DNA of 64,000 nt from Climacium dendroides (taxonomy: Eukaryota; Streptophyta; Bryopsida; Hypnales; Climaciaceae). The position numbers were made by a program, and so were the translations under genes. The notes below the pieces were generated by a model. It worked only from the letters and a program-made list of their open reading frames with translations. It made no database searches and was not told where the DNA came from. The stretch spans positions 15,608,001 to 15,672,000 of the forward strand of contig OX467088.1 in the NCBI GenBank assembly GCA_950106755.1. Reading direction: 5' to 3'. Positions 52,887-63,622 of the stretch are shown here, in pieces; the first letter of the stretch is position 1; each line of letters begins with the position of its first letter.

Positions 52887-53574
52887 CTTCCTCTGCTTCT
52901 GCCCTAGGTTATCTTCTGTAGGAGCAGCTTGTTTACCCCTTGTTACAACCCTTGTAGGCAGTAAGGGTCTTGTCTTCTTGGCCAACAGTTCAATGCCTTC
53001 TGGGTCTGTAGCTGTAGGACTCCTAGCTTTGCCCGTTTCCCCTCCAGCAACCTTCAAAGCTCCGCTCGAGTCTTCTGTAGCCTTCCTTTTATTCCTTCTA
53101 CTGGACCGTAATTGAACATCCTTGACATTCTTTCCAGTCCTATGATCCTTCGCTGCAAACTTCTCCAAATCCTTGTCCAAAACTGTTGTTTCTTCTGCAA
53201 TACTGTCCATGGTTGGCAGCAAGGTTTCTGAAGAAGTGATGGGGGACACAACATTGGACGCTGCAAGAGTTTTAATTGTTGTCAACGGGGACACTAAATC
53301 CTTCTCTATCTCTGCTGTCTCAAACATTGTGGCAATTTGTAGCGTGCAACCTCTGCAACTAATGGCTCATAGAGCTACCCATCCTTAGGCGTGGGCTCCT
53401 TTTCCAATACTGCTACCGTAGCATGTACACTTTGCACCTCAACTCCTTCATCTTCATATTGTGGTCTGCCTTCTTCAGCTGAAATGTTGTCATTTAAACC
53501 GTGATCACTGTTGTCCATGTCGTGTGGGCTCCTTAAAAATGTACCAGAAAAAGAGTGTAAACGAGGGATTACCT
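52887..53574 (-). pseudogene. SUVR-like exon 3: charged linker with nonsense and frameshift
   Basis: The acceptor GAATGCAG precedes EVIPRLHSFSGTFL. The frame reads through MDNSDHGLNDN to KEPTPKDG, then TAG (53375-53377), then LYEPLVAEVARYKLPQ. About 15 codons later the sense frame shifts to the one encoding ETAEIEKDLVSPL and on to LPTRVVTRGKQAAP, ending at donor GGAAG|GTTGAT. Lys/Arg-rich stretches (SSRRNKRKATED) could be nuclear localisation signals. Confidence 0.55.
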
Positions 53575-53790
53575 CTGCATTCCAAAGAAGAAAACACTAA
53601 AATACATTAATAGAACAAAATTTTGCAAACTGCAGTTGTTATCTGAGACACAAATCAAGATATAATTTGGACTCTTAAACAAACATTGTAACCATTAAAA
53701 GAAACGCATTAATCCTATAATCCTAATAGGATTTCCTAAAGCTTGAAAGCTAAATCAAATTGAAAGAGGATTATAAAAAGGAACACATAC

Positions 53791-54126
53791 CATCCTCACT
53801 TTCTGAACTATTCTCGTCTGTGAGTTCTGGCTCATTGATAGGTACTTTGCCACGACCCCTCCCTTCATCAAAACATTCGAACACCTTTGTTTGATTCTTC
53901 TGTATTGAAAAATTAGGAGGTTTAGGGGTTTTCGGTACCCCATGAGACACACCCGACTTCGATACTCCCCCGACTAATTCCTGAGTCTTGAGTGTCATCA
54001 TAGGCCTATTAGGTTTATTCCTACGATCTGGCCCTCTCTCTTTAGTACTGCAGAGAGCTTGACTATTATTATCCCCTAAACTAGCATTAGAAGTGATCAT
54101 GTAGGAAGAGGCCTTCATAGAAGAAT
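53791..54126 (-). CDS. SUVR-like exon 2: disordered linker
   Basis: The acceptor AAATTCCAG precedes DSSMKASSYMITSNAS. The exon is open for 112 codons, polar and Pro/Lys-rich, and ends in LTDENSSESED at donor GATG|GTATGTG. No domain; typical of the divergent N-terminal half of SUVR proteins. Phase fits both neighbours. Confidence 0.55.
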
Positions 54127-54426
54127 CTGGAATTTCATACAAAATTTCAATTAGTTAGTTCCAATTCTAACAAACAATAAAAAGCAAAGAAAACCACCTT
54201 CACAAGTGCTAGAGTACACAGATCAAATACTGGAGTTGGGTGATTATAAAAACAACAAATTAGATATAAATCAAGTAAGCACCACGACTGTACAAACAGT
54301 ATTATTTTAGTAGTATCTTGTACTACAATTACATCCAAAAGTATTATGCATACCTATGAATTGACAGTGTTTACTATTGCACTGTATAATGAATACCTCT
54401 CCAATTGACAGAGTCTACGATTGTAA

Positions 54427-54950
54427 TTAGAGATATACTCTAAGTAATTAGATGTATATTCTAAGTAGTTACACTACAAGAGAAAGTGTCTAAATTGACA
54501 GAAACTAGCCTGAATCAACTAGTCCTAATTGACAAAAAATTGACAAAAAATTGACAAGTTTTTGTCAATTCGGACAAGTTTTTGTCAATTCGGACAAGTT
54601 TTTGTCAATTCGGACAAGTTTTTGTCAATTCGGACACTTTTTTGTCCAGAATGACAGAAACTTGTCAATTTTTTGTCAATTTTTTGTCAATTAGGACTAG
54701 TTGATTCAGGCCAATTTCTGTCAATTTAGACACTTTCTCTTGTAGTGTTAGACATATACTCTAAATAGTTTACATATATTCTAAGTAGTTAGACATATAC
54801 TCTAAGTAATTAGACATATACTCTAAGTAGTTAGACATGTACTCTAAGCAGTTAGACATGTACTCTAAGTAGTTAGACATATACTCTAAGCAATTAGACA
54901 TATATTCTAAGCAATTGAAGAGATGTACTCTAAGTAGTTAGAATTAGTAA
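54427..54950. repeat. 21-bp minisatellite split by a CACTA MITE
   Basis: Unit (T/C)AGTTAGACATRTACTCTAAG, about ten copies at 54748-54950 and two at 54427-54471. The MITE at 54472-54747 lies between them and duplicated TTA, so the minisatellite existed before the insertion. Confidence 0.85.
54472..54747. mobile_element. CACTA-type MITE (276 bp) with internal 20-bp repeats
   Basis: Both ends read CACTACAAGAGAAAGTGTC inward, flanked by a perfect 3-bp TTA duplication (54469-54471, 54748-54750). The centre has four copies of AAGTTTTTGTCAATTCGGAC in tandem (54577-54656) between inverted AATTGACAAAAA blocks. Same family as the element at 49796. Confidence 0.95.
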
Positions 54951-55261
54951 TATTACAAAGTATAACTACAAAGAATGTATTCTAATTAACTAAGAGTACA
55001 AAGACGTCAATAAGCTTAAGAGAACCCAAAATATGTACATGTGATGACTACAAATACTCACAGGCCATATGCACTATTGTTGGACACTATAAATGTTATG
55101 AATATTACTATAGATTGCCAAAATGAATACTAATAGTACTATAGAGATTGTACAAAGTTTTACATTACATATTATGAGAGTGCTTCCATGCATCTAAACC
55201 AAATTTAATCATATTAGTGCAACAACAGAAACACAAAGAATTTAAAGCAACTGTCACGTAC

Positions 55262-55499
55262 CTGTGTTTGGACACCTTAACTGTGCATTTTCAGCCCGTT
55301 CAGCCAACAACTGTGCACCTTCTTCAGCACAATGTAACAAGGCAGCCCTCTACTGTAATTCTTCATTTACTTTACCAACTCCCAAACTCCTGAACCAATC
55401 AGGATCTACCAAAGCTTGTGTACAATTCAGATTAGCACATCTATTGCCACTTTGATACACAATTTTGGCACAGAAAGGATGATACAAGGCCTTATTCAT
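55262..55499 (-). pseudogene. SUVR-like exon 1: Cys-containing N-terminus and Ala/Glu-rich coil
   Basis: ATG at 55497-55499 gives MNKALYHPFCAKIVYQSG, then CANLNC, then DPDWFRSLGVGKVNEELQ, a TAG at 55350-55352, then an Ala/Glu/Leu-rich helix (RAALLHCAEEGAQLLAERAE). The donor is ACAG|GTACGTG. It ends in phase 1, matching exon 2. Four cysteines could form a small zinc knuckle. I do not know this segment from SUVR proteins, which normally begin with a WIYLD domain, so membership rests on phase and adjacency. Confidence 0.45.
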
Positions 55500-55540
55500 T
55501 AAATTGAGACAAGTGGAGGTCTCATTTTAATTTTGCACCA

Positions 55541-56060
55541 TATTTAGATTTAAAAAGAGTTCATTAAATTGAGACTACTCAAGAAATTGAGACTTCAAAG
55601 ACTCAATATACATGTCTAATTATAGTGCAATAGTTTAAAAAAGCATATTTAGATTTAAAAAGAGTTCATTAAATTGAGACTACTCAAGAAATTGAGACTT
55701 CAAAGACTCAATATACATATCTAATTATGGTGCAACAGTTTTAAAAAGCATATTTAGATTTAAAAAGAGTTCATGAAATTGAGACTACTCAAGAAATTGA
55801 GACTTCAAAGACTCAATATACATGTCTAATTATAGTGCAATAGTTTAAAAAAGCATATTTAGATTTAAAAAGAGTTCATTAAATTGAGACTACTCAAGAA
55901 ATTGAGACTTCAAAGACTCAATATACATATCTAATTATGGTGCAACAGTTTTAAAAAGCATATTTAGATTTAAAAAGAGTTCATGAAATTGAGACTACTC
56001 AAGAAATTGAGACTTCAAAGACTCAATATACATGTCTAATTATGGTGCAATAGTTTAAAA
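55541..56060. repeat. 105-bp tandem repeat just upstream of the SUVR-like start codon
   Basis: TATTTAGATTTAAAAAGAG recurs at 55541, 55646, 55751, 55856 and 55961, exact 105-bp steps. Units alternate between two variants (CATGTCTAATTATAGTGCAATAG and CATATCTAATTATGGTGCAACAG), so the higher-order unit is 210 bp. It ends ~40 bp from the ATG at 55497 and may replace or flank its promoter. Confidence 0.92.
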
Positions 56061-56430
56061 AAGAAAAAAGATTTAAAAAATCACAATCAACATTTACGCA
56101 TTTTATTTCTTAGAAATAAAATCAAAGACATTTCAAAATGAATACATTCATTGAAGAATATAGAGAAGAAATATTATGGAAAACCATTTTCAATAAACAG
56201 AAATCAGCATTTGTTACACAAACACCCTACTTAGTAGTACTATAATAAACTAAACACTATGTATGCTTGCAAATATATCAGAACATGTAAATGTAGAGTC
56301 CATTGTACTTGAAACCTTACAATAATAAAATGAACACAATAGAAGCTTGAAAATATATCAACACATGTGAATGTAGAGTCCATTCTCCCTTTACCCTACA
56401 ATCAAGTCTACTTATGTAACTACAAACTAT

Positions 56431-56932
56431 TCAACCTTCCATTGTAGATTCATTGTTGTTCGTATCACCCGTAAAGGCTACCATTGATGCTTTGATGATA
56501 TTAATTTGCGGCTTTGGAATTGCCACCCTTGCACCTGAAGTCCCTTCCCGAATACGGGGCTTCCAAGCTACCATGATACAATCCATGTTTGACCATGTTG
56601 GAGATATTACTCGATCTTCACGCCACACATTCCCTTTTTGGGTGTCCCATCCATCATATGTCTCCATATTAATGTATTTTTCTGTAGCTGGCATCCAATA
56701 TTGAATTTCAATCATATGCATATGCCCTGGATCCGGATTTGGATTTGTAATGGCTCTAGCAAGCCAGAATGGCTTTGGATCACCATCTGCAGGGCGCACT
56801 ACGACAAAGTAACCTGCAAACGTATCGCGATCAACACGAAATGAAGGACGTGGGCGATCACGCCTACGTCCAACAAATGGCACATCTTGTACATCCTGTT
56901 GAGATGCCATGACCTCCCTTTGCCGGCGAACA
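56431..56932 (-). CDS. Exon of an unrecognised protein with a BAH/chromo-like beta module
   Basis: The acceptor TTTCTTATAG precedes VRRQREVMASQQ; an ATG at 56908-56910 (MASQQDVQDVPF) could also start it. About 160 codons to TGA at 56431. A basic stretch (GRRRDRPRPSFRVDRD) is followed by FAGYFVVVRPADGDPKPFWL and ARAITNPN, then IEIQYWMPATEKY and ENRVISPTW-like text, a layout seen in BAH-like and transposon-associated modules ('GD.v.v.....FWla.i...i.vqWw'). The family is not identified. It resembles in style the last exon of the transposase-like gene near 36418, so it may be transposon-derived. Upstream exons are uncertain. Confidence 0.5.
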
Positions 56933-58203
56933 CTATAAGAAATCAGTGTTTTTTTTAACAAGGGAAAAAACGTGCCGTGATGTCTAAGTTAACAAGGACG
57001 ATGCCTGTAGTGACGTCTAAAAAAATCCGTTTAAAAAAACGGGCCAAAAACGTGCCATGTTATGTGCTGAAACGTGCTTAAATTTTTTGTGACATCGAAA
57101 ACAACAGGGTCACCCAAGAGTTTCTGAGAGTGCCATGTGGAGGGGTTTGGGCATCCACGTAGGATTTTTAACGATGGGCAGGGACACGTTGGACAACTTT
57201 TTCATCCAACGACGTTGTGACGTGTCCAATGACGTGGACCCCTGAATATCCGACGTGGAAAATAATTTCTGGTGCACGCAGCCTACATGGCAGCTGACGT
57301 GGCACTCTTCTGCGGTACATGTTGGTGTTCTGTGTGATGTTCTCTGGGACGTCACATTTGACAGGAGGATGTTTTAAATGACATCAGAGTCAACGAGAAT
57401 GTGCTTTAGGAAATGAGCTGGGTGGATAATATTGTGGAATTTATTCTTTGCTGAAATCGCAGACATCGTCCACATACACGTCTATTGTGACATTAAGTAG
57501 AGCAACCCGTATACTGGGGTATGCATTGCTTTGCACTCAGTGTTCCGTTCGACACGCACAATGACATTTGCAGTATTTTCTTGAGCATTACAGAAGACAT
57601 ACAATGCGAGAGGAAGGATGTTTTCTCGAACGACATGAACAACGTGAATCATAAACCGCAACATCAAAGACGATGTACTCTACAGCCCATATACATGAGT
57701 GAATGGAAGATTGAGATATGCCATTAGAAGATGAATTATGTGTCTTTGTAAGAGATGTCCAAGCATAGAAGCCTGTGTTTTCAATGGCATTGGGATTATA
57801 AGGCCACTTGCCAACTTCTGCACAAAATAGCTATGCACATGCCTATAGTCCAGTACTACAAAGAAATCCACAACAACATTAAGTACAACACCTTCGGTGA
57901 AAACATGGTGCGTTCTACTCAATGTTCTAAATAACATGCTTGACCATCATATGCAACGTTCAGTTGGACACGCTGTGGCAAACAAGGACTCACTTCTTCC
58001 GAGGTGCATCCGATTTCTTGACAACAGCAGCCTACATCATACCACACCAAGTTAAAACCAACAGTACCTACTCATGCATGTTTATTTCTGAGACTCTTAT
58101 ACAACCACAACAAATGTCAAGGAATGCTACACTTGCATTGTTCTTTTAAGTTGCATACAGAAACAATTGAAAGTATGGGTGAATGGAATGCAACCTTCCT
58201 AAC
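56933..58203. other. Intergenic/intronic stretch with TGACGT-rich segment
   Basis: Short open frames on both strands lack recognisable content. 56975-57360 is unusually rich in ACGTG/TGACGT words (GACGTGTCC, GACGTGGAC, GACGTGGC), recalling the subterminal repeats of the hAT element at 44095 but without matching ends. Confidence 0.45.
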
Positions 58204-58350
58204 CTTTTTAGTGGGTTGGGTAGGTTTAGGAAGACCCATCGCTTTGGAAATTGTTGCCTTCGGTGTAGCCTTCGTGCCCTTCGCAGCTTGCGTGGTCCTC
58301 ACAGCACGCCGAGGCCGGCTTGAGGACTCACCAAGGACTTCAATGTCTTC
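58204..58350 (-). CDS. Basic exon, unknown protein
   Basis: 49 codons between acceptor GTTGCAG and donor AAAAAG|GTTAGG, phase 0 at both ends: EDIEVLGESSSRPRRAVRTT then repeated Thr/Lys/Pro (GTKATPKATISK). It looks like a disordered, DNA-binding tail. It may belong with the exon at 56431 (the phase does not match directly, so a middle exon is missing) or with the fragments at 58.6-60.4 kb. Confidence 0.35.
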
Positions 58351-58584
58351 CTGCAACACCATCACACAATTATTATTCACTTTTGACATCCTCTAATCAC
58401 CTACACTTCCTAGCCTTATCTGAACACCATTGAGGCACTTGCTTTCTTGTAAGATGCACATAGTTATTGTAAAACATACCTGCGCATTCAATGGAAGGGA
58501 AGACTGAAAGGAAACTTTGACTTCTGCTTACATACTATTCTGATGTACTCGCTTTGAAAAGAACAAGCTGAGCCCTAGAGTGCA

Positions 58585-60406
58585 TCAGCGTCTGCCACTA
58601 GTGACGTTCACTTCGATGTCCAATTTGACACGCACTTCTAAAAAAAAATTGAAGCATTGCACAATAGCTAGCATGTAGCTAACACTGATGATACGATAGT
58701 ACTTCACATAAACTAGAAACAAGACAAATTGTAACATGCAACACCGCACTACCAATGTATTATTGTCGTGGCCTCACCTGCAGACTGAGGTTTAGGAGCA
58801 GAAGAAGTAGTGCCACTCGCTGTCATGTTGTTTGCTGTAGAAAGAAAGGCAACCATCGCGCTTGCTACAGCTCTTTGCACCTGATAGAGAGCATAATTTG
58901 AGTATTCTAAAATACTTTCTACAAAGTCCTATGACATTAAAAAATAGAGATTGCAATAATATTCGGTACTACTGAAGCATATGTGCATATGAGACACGTT
59001 GTCCACCTTTGACGTGTGACCTATATTATACTAATGAAGGGCCTCATCCAGAAACCAACAACATATGTTTTACAAGTAGACAAACCTCAGTGTTAAAAGT
59101 GGTGATGGCATGTCGAAGAGCTGTCAAAAACGCCTCTGCTTCTTGGTAGCCCTCTGCCAAGATAACACATTCAATGTGACGCTAAAGCTGAAAACCTTGT
59201 TCAATTATGGGACAGTGATTAGAATATATTACAAACGTTAAAGTAACAACCCTTAGTACATAGAATATCTACAGCATCCGTGACAAAAGTCTGCACTCGA
59301 CGCTCTCTAATAGCGCTGCCTCAACGGACAAATAAACTCATATCAAATGTGTTCACAACTTGACATGCAGAAGCTGTCCAATCAGATGTGGACACAACAA
59401 AACAGATTACTGGAAATGTGCAATTAGAGAGAGTTGAGAGTATACAAGACTAATTCAAACAACTAAATACGGTTGGGCAAAGAACTGGAATACTAAGGTA
59501 TCAGAAACAGAGGCCGTACCGAGCCGTTGTAGCAATGATCCTTTGTAACCAATGAATGTAATCGTCGAAATATGTCTTATGGAAACTTAGGAAGTTTTTG
59601 TTAAGGAATAAACTCTCAACATTGCTCCATCAACTCACCAGAAACCCTAGAAGAAATTTCAAACTTCAATGATCGCAACAGCCTCACTGTTCCAAATCTC
59701 GGTAAAACGATTCCGAGGACAGTTACTGATCCAAAAGCAGAGCAAGTAACAAAACAAGGGACAACAACTGATTTCTATAGAAAGGATACAAATAGTCGAG
59801 AAATAATTAGCATCCTTGCTTCCCTCCTGCAATCGTAGCATCAAGCTCTGCTTCTTCACCTCATCCAACACTTGTCAAAAGTCCATCTCAAATTAGGTCA
59901 ATCTCGGGTTTCTGGATGAAAGGTTGTGAATTGAAATCCTAGATACTGAAGTTACTATTATTTGTTAATTTGGGTGTTACTCAAACATCCCCGAAGGAGG
60001 ACTGAAAGTACACCCTAATCAAATTTCATTCGGTTCTTTCAATTACTCCGACGTAAAAGCCCTTGATGAAATTCCAACAGAATACAATTCCTCTACCCTA
60101 GAAACCTCAATTCAATTGCTTTTCCAGAAAGAACGCACCACAGGATTCTGAAAAGTTGTCAACTCCAACAATACCGACTCCTCATTCTATCCTATGGAAA
60201 CACCAAAACCCTAAAACATCAGTCTGTAACTCCATCATTCATTAATTCATCTACTTTGGCAACACACACGAAAACTCTACCTGCGACGAAGACAACGAGC
60301 ACTAAATTGTCGGCCTGAGCGCGCACGATGGCCTCGGATATGGAACCCTGGAAAACAGAGTCCCCAGGGGATCCGAGAGATCTTGGAGCCCGACAGCAGC
60401 CTCCAT
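58585..60406 (-). pseudogene. Possible UBXN4-like (UBX domain) gene, fragmentary
   Basis: Exon-like pieces on the minus strand appear in the expected order of a UBXN4-type protein (ER-associated degradation adaptor with an N-terminal thioredoxin-like region). 60281-60406 has FQGSISEAIVRAQADNLVLV then VFVAG, like 'F.G.I..AI..A......VVFVAG'. 59790-59873 has LDEVKKQSLMLRLQEGSKDA then NYFS. 59086-59153 has GYQEAEAFLTALRHAITTF. 58778-58880 has VQRAVASAMVAFLSTANN. 58585-58637 has VRVKLDIEV then stop. The last three join in phase. The first has a frame shift between its ATG (60404) and the motif. The exon carrying 'W.D..V' and the full UBX domain were not found. Confidence 0.4.
60281..60406 (-). pseudogene. 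UBXN4-like N-terminal exon, frame-shifted
   Basis: ATG at 60404-60406 gives MEAAVGLQDLSDPLGTLFS. The neighbouring frame gives FQGSISEAIVRAQADNLVLV then VFVA to donor GCAG|GTAGAG. The switch point is the CTGTTTTCCAGGG segment near 60353. It is markedly more GC-rich than its surroundings, and pyrimidine-rich TCTTCG repeats (plus-strand GACGAAGAAGA, 60534-60575) lie just upstream as in plant 5' leaders. Confidence 0.4.
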
Positions 60407-62140
60407 GCCGACGCAATGGGATGCAAGTGGAGCAGAGAACAGACGGCGGAGTGGAAGTGGGAAACGGGAGAAGTAAGATTTTGTGCAGGAAAGATGAAGT
60501 ACGGCGAGTATCTTGAGCATCTTGGGGAGCACAACGACGAAGACGAAGAAGACGAAGAAGACGAAGACGAAGAGTCGAAAGCTTTGGGGGCAAGCGAGAC
60601 CTTCTGCCCAGGCTGCTGCCCATTAAAAAAATTCCAAAGGAAAAAATTTTGTTTGCTCTACAAAATTTTGCTTCAGATTTATTTTCACTACTCCGTATTA
60701 TTTTCCCAATCTTGTTCCGTGGTGTCAATTTTGCTCTCTAATACATTCTAGAACATAAAGGCGATCTATAAAGTCTTGGGATGTAACCCTAAGGAACCCA
60801 CATATATTGCACCAAAAATTGTCAAAATTTTTGCCACCAATTAGATCAAAAGTGCCGTAAAGCAAAAAAATAAATAAAATAATGAAAAATAAAATCAACC
60901 CCTCAAAATTGCACTAGTGTAATATGAAAATTTTTGAATTTTTTTTCACAAACATTGACCTTTTAGATTGCAAGATTATAGCATTTGAAGTGAGGAGGAA
61001 AAAGAATTGCAAACCCAATAAGTAGGCTCACCAAGACTTAGTTTGACTCTTCTTTGAATGAGAATTTTGTACGAAAACATACTTGGGGGGAAGAAAAGAC
61101 CAATACATTTCATATCATGTCATTGAATTCAACTTGTCAAATTTTATCCTTCTATGAGTTTCTTCCATTTTGCAATCCTCCTTTGTACCATTTTCACGGA
61201 ATAATCGCCATTTTCCTGAAATTTTTCATATTGGTGAATATTTGAGTGCTAATAGATACAAGTTATGGATTGTTAAAATGACATTATGACTCCACTCTAT
61301 GGATAATTTTGTAAGAACCAACTTACCAAGATTTTTAAAGTAGAAACCCTAAATCCTAAAACCCAAACTCTAAAATCTAAAATCTAAACCGTAAACTAAT
61401 TTCTACTTCAAAGAACCAACTTACCAAGATTTTTGAGATAAATTTCTACACAATAGCTAGCATGTAAAGCACTTCCTAATTTTTTCAAAATACTTTTATT
61501 TAATAAATTAAATGCCGAAGCATAATGTTCTCACATATATTTTATTTTAAAAAAAATTCTTTTTAAGAAGTAGAAATGAAGAGGGTTTTGGTACTAGTGT
61601 TATAAGTTGTTTAGTGGCAAGGGGAACATAATGACCTTTGATCTAGGATTATTTCAAGCAATTCAAAGCAAAAGTGGAAAATGTCCAATGAGTTCTGCAA
61701 CTACGCGCATGCCTTTGTCCTGAACAACGCAGCGTGCTTAGAACCATGGCGGGAGTGAGTGCTCTTTTCAGCCTTCTTTACATTGTTTCCCTGGAGTTTG
61801 CTATGAGATCATATTTGTACTTCTGTTATCTAGGGACCTGGACGGTAATGTGCACAATGTTGGAGATCATGTCTTGATAAACATTTATTGTAACGTTTCA
61901 GCCATACACGTATTCATGTCGACGTCATTGTGAACATCTCTCTAAATGCATGAAACTTGTAGTCCACGTCGAATAGGACATATGGTACCTTCACAATCTT
62001 CTTCACTGCGCCCTGGCACTATAAGCGTCGTCTAACAATGCATGATCTGAATGCCTTGTAGGGAGTATGTGTTAGCGAGAGGCTAGATCTGGGAAGAAAG
62101 GGAGGCCTTTCGAAGACAATTTCGTCATCAACATCTGTCA
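60407..62140. other. No supported gene
   Basis: The plus-strand open frame 60383-60751 encodes an acidic stretch through a GAC/GAA triplet run (60534-60575) but is probably the shadow of the leader of the minus-strand fragments. The rest is AT-rich; CCTAAATCCTAAAACCC and an AACCAACTTACCAAGATTTTT duplicate occur near 61317 and 61414. Confidence 0.45.
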
Positions 62141-62857
62141 ATGCCAGTGTGGTATCCCAGCAAGCTCTCCGATTTGCCTCCGTCTGCACTGTGGCTAAGT
62201 GAAAGAGTTCAAAGTTTGCGACATGCCAGTGAACATGTTGACCCCGATGTTGTAGAATACAGGCAACCTTCAGAGCGGTATGCAGTCTCACATTGCCAAA
62301 TGTATACGTTTGGCATGCACCTCCGTGTTCATAGTGTAGAGAGGGGCCGTGTCATATGCGACTTTGCAATTGTAGCCTCATTCACTAAGCAACTGCGTTG
62401 GGGGCTTTACAATGGGCGACCCATAGAGAGAACCAATGAGTGCGTGGGGTATATTTAGGAGATATTGGAGTTGGACTACCGGAATCATTGCACGACAATG
62501 CTGGTGTGCGATTGGGTTCGATCAAACGAAGATGCTCGATATGCAAACATCCGCAAAGACCAATATGGATTTACAATAGCAAACTTCACTCGCATGGATG
62601 GCGGAGTCCACGCTGACTCTTTTGCTTTCCCATTGCATTGTCAATAAGTATTCTTCTCCGATGATCCGCACAAGCAAGGTTGGAAAATTGTGTGTCGTAC
62701 AGATGTTCGGGACAGACGTGGGCAGCTACAGGTGAACCAACCTATGCCTACCATAATTAATGTTGGCAATGACACGGACTTCCCCGGTTTGCAACCTCAG
62801 TTAGTGGACGTGGAGCCTCAGAGGCAACCGGCCGAAGATGGTGGCACATACATTTGA
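62141..62857 (+). pseudogene. CACTA (En/Spm-type) transposase C-terminal remnant, DUF4216-like
   Basis: Read through two stops, the frame shows the order typical of the C-terminal part of plant CACTA transposases: RVICDFAIVASFTKQ, then ILELDYRNHCTTMLVCDWV, then IRKDQYGFTIANFTR, then VFFSDDPHKQGWKIVCR. Stops are TAG 62456 (before EILELDY) and TAA 62645 (where QQVFF is expected), both reachable by C-to-T change from CAG and CAA. The frame continues with PQLVDVEPQRQ to TGA at 62855. No catalytic N-terminal part or element ends were found in the window, so this is a fragment. Confidence 0.72.
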
Positions 62858-63622
62858 CTGTGGATGCGGTCTTGAAGTGAGTAGGAGAGAGATGGACGGT
62901 AGTAGGCAAATGGAGGCTCATCTGTTATGAAACGGTTGCTACACAGTCATTGTCAATGTTGACATTGCACATGATGTGCGAATGGATGTCAAGGAGGATG
63001 CCCACTCTAACACACTTGTTGAAAAGGACGTTGGATATAACAATCCAGTGGACACATTTAAACCAAGGTGGCAGGCATGCTCGCTCGAATTGGGGCACCT
63101 TCCATTCTGAATGTTCTTTTCACTACAGTAAAAAAGTTTTTTGTTTCCTTCCCATGGAGTTCTAAGGTGAAAGTTGCATGGAGAATGTCTCAAACACCAT
63201 ATTTGTTGTTGCCTTCACCCCAGAGTGAGGTCTAGGTACTTGCATGTGCTAGCAGAAGACCTTCTCATAGATCTTAGGAAGATTGTTTAGTGGAGCATGG
63301 TGATGCAATGGAAGAAGTCGTCTATGCATTGAATAGAAGGATTATCAATGTCTTGTATAGAATGGAATGTCACACCCCATGTTCCGTAGTAGTGAGAGGA
63401 GTTGTACTTGTAATTATTGTGTTCTACCATATTCTAAGAGTGGAAAATAGTAATGAATCAGATTGGGCTGAGTACATAATGTGCTTTCTATTTTTTTGTG
63501 GGCAGAGATCTCCCTACCTAGAAGCCAATGGAATGAACTTGGCCGGAACACCCCCATGTTGTCCCCATTTAATTTTCCTCCCAACTCCCTAAATCTGAAA
63601 AGCAATGGAAGGAATGCACTAT
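62858..63622. other. No supported gene
   Basis: Mixed short open frames without recognisable content; possibly the 3' part of the CACTA fragment. Confidence 0.4.

Larger units (their letters stand above)
49968..55499 (-). pseudogene. SUVR1/2/4-like histone H3K9 methyltransferase gene, seven exons, lesions present
   Basis: Exons (minus strand, in order) 55262-55499, 53791-54126, 52887-53574, 52320-52607, 51750-51950, 50830-51098, 50610-50726 and the last exon 49968-50090; all joins keep phase with GT-AG introns. The N-terminal half is low-complexity and acidic/basic; the C-terminal half is pre-SET, SET and post-SET. The plant SUVR signatures GNRVVQ, GEILTN and NHRC.DAN are present. Such nuclear enzymes methylate H3K9 and repress transposons. 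Lesions: TAG at 55350 (exon 1), TAG at 53375 and a one-base frame loss between ~53375 and 53327 (exon 3), and a one-T loss in the T-run at 50649-50653 (SET). The C-terminus is altered by a MITE. It is either a young pseudogene or a real gene with consensus errors; RNA reads would decide. Confidence 0.8.

Noticed and set aside
53380..53405. A 26-base intron to explain the stop and frame change in SUVR-like exon 3
   Set aside because: Far too short for a plant intron and the donor (GTAGCT) is poor; a nonsense change plus a one-base loss is simpler.
60383..60751. Plus-strand acidic protein
   Set aside because: Its only feature is a GAC/GAA triplet run; the minus strand over the same bases carries a recognisable exon.
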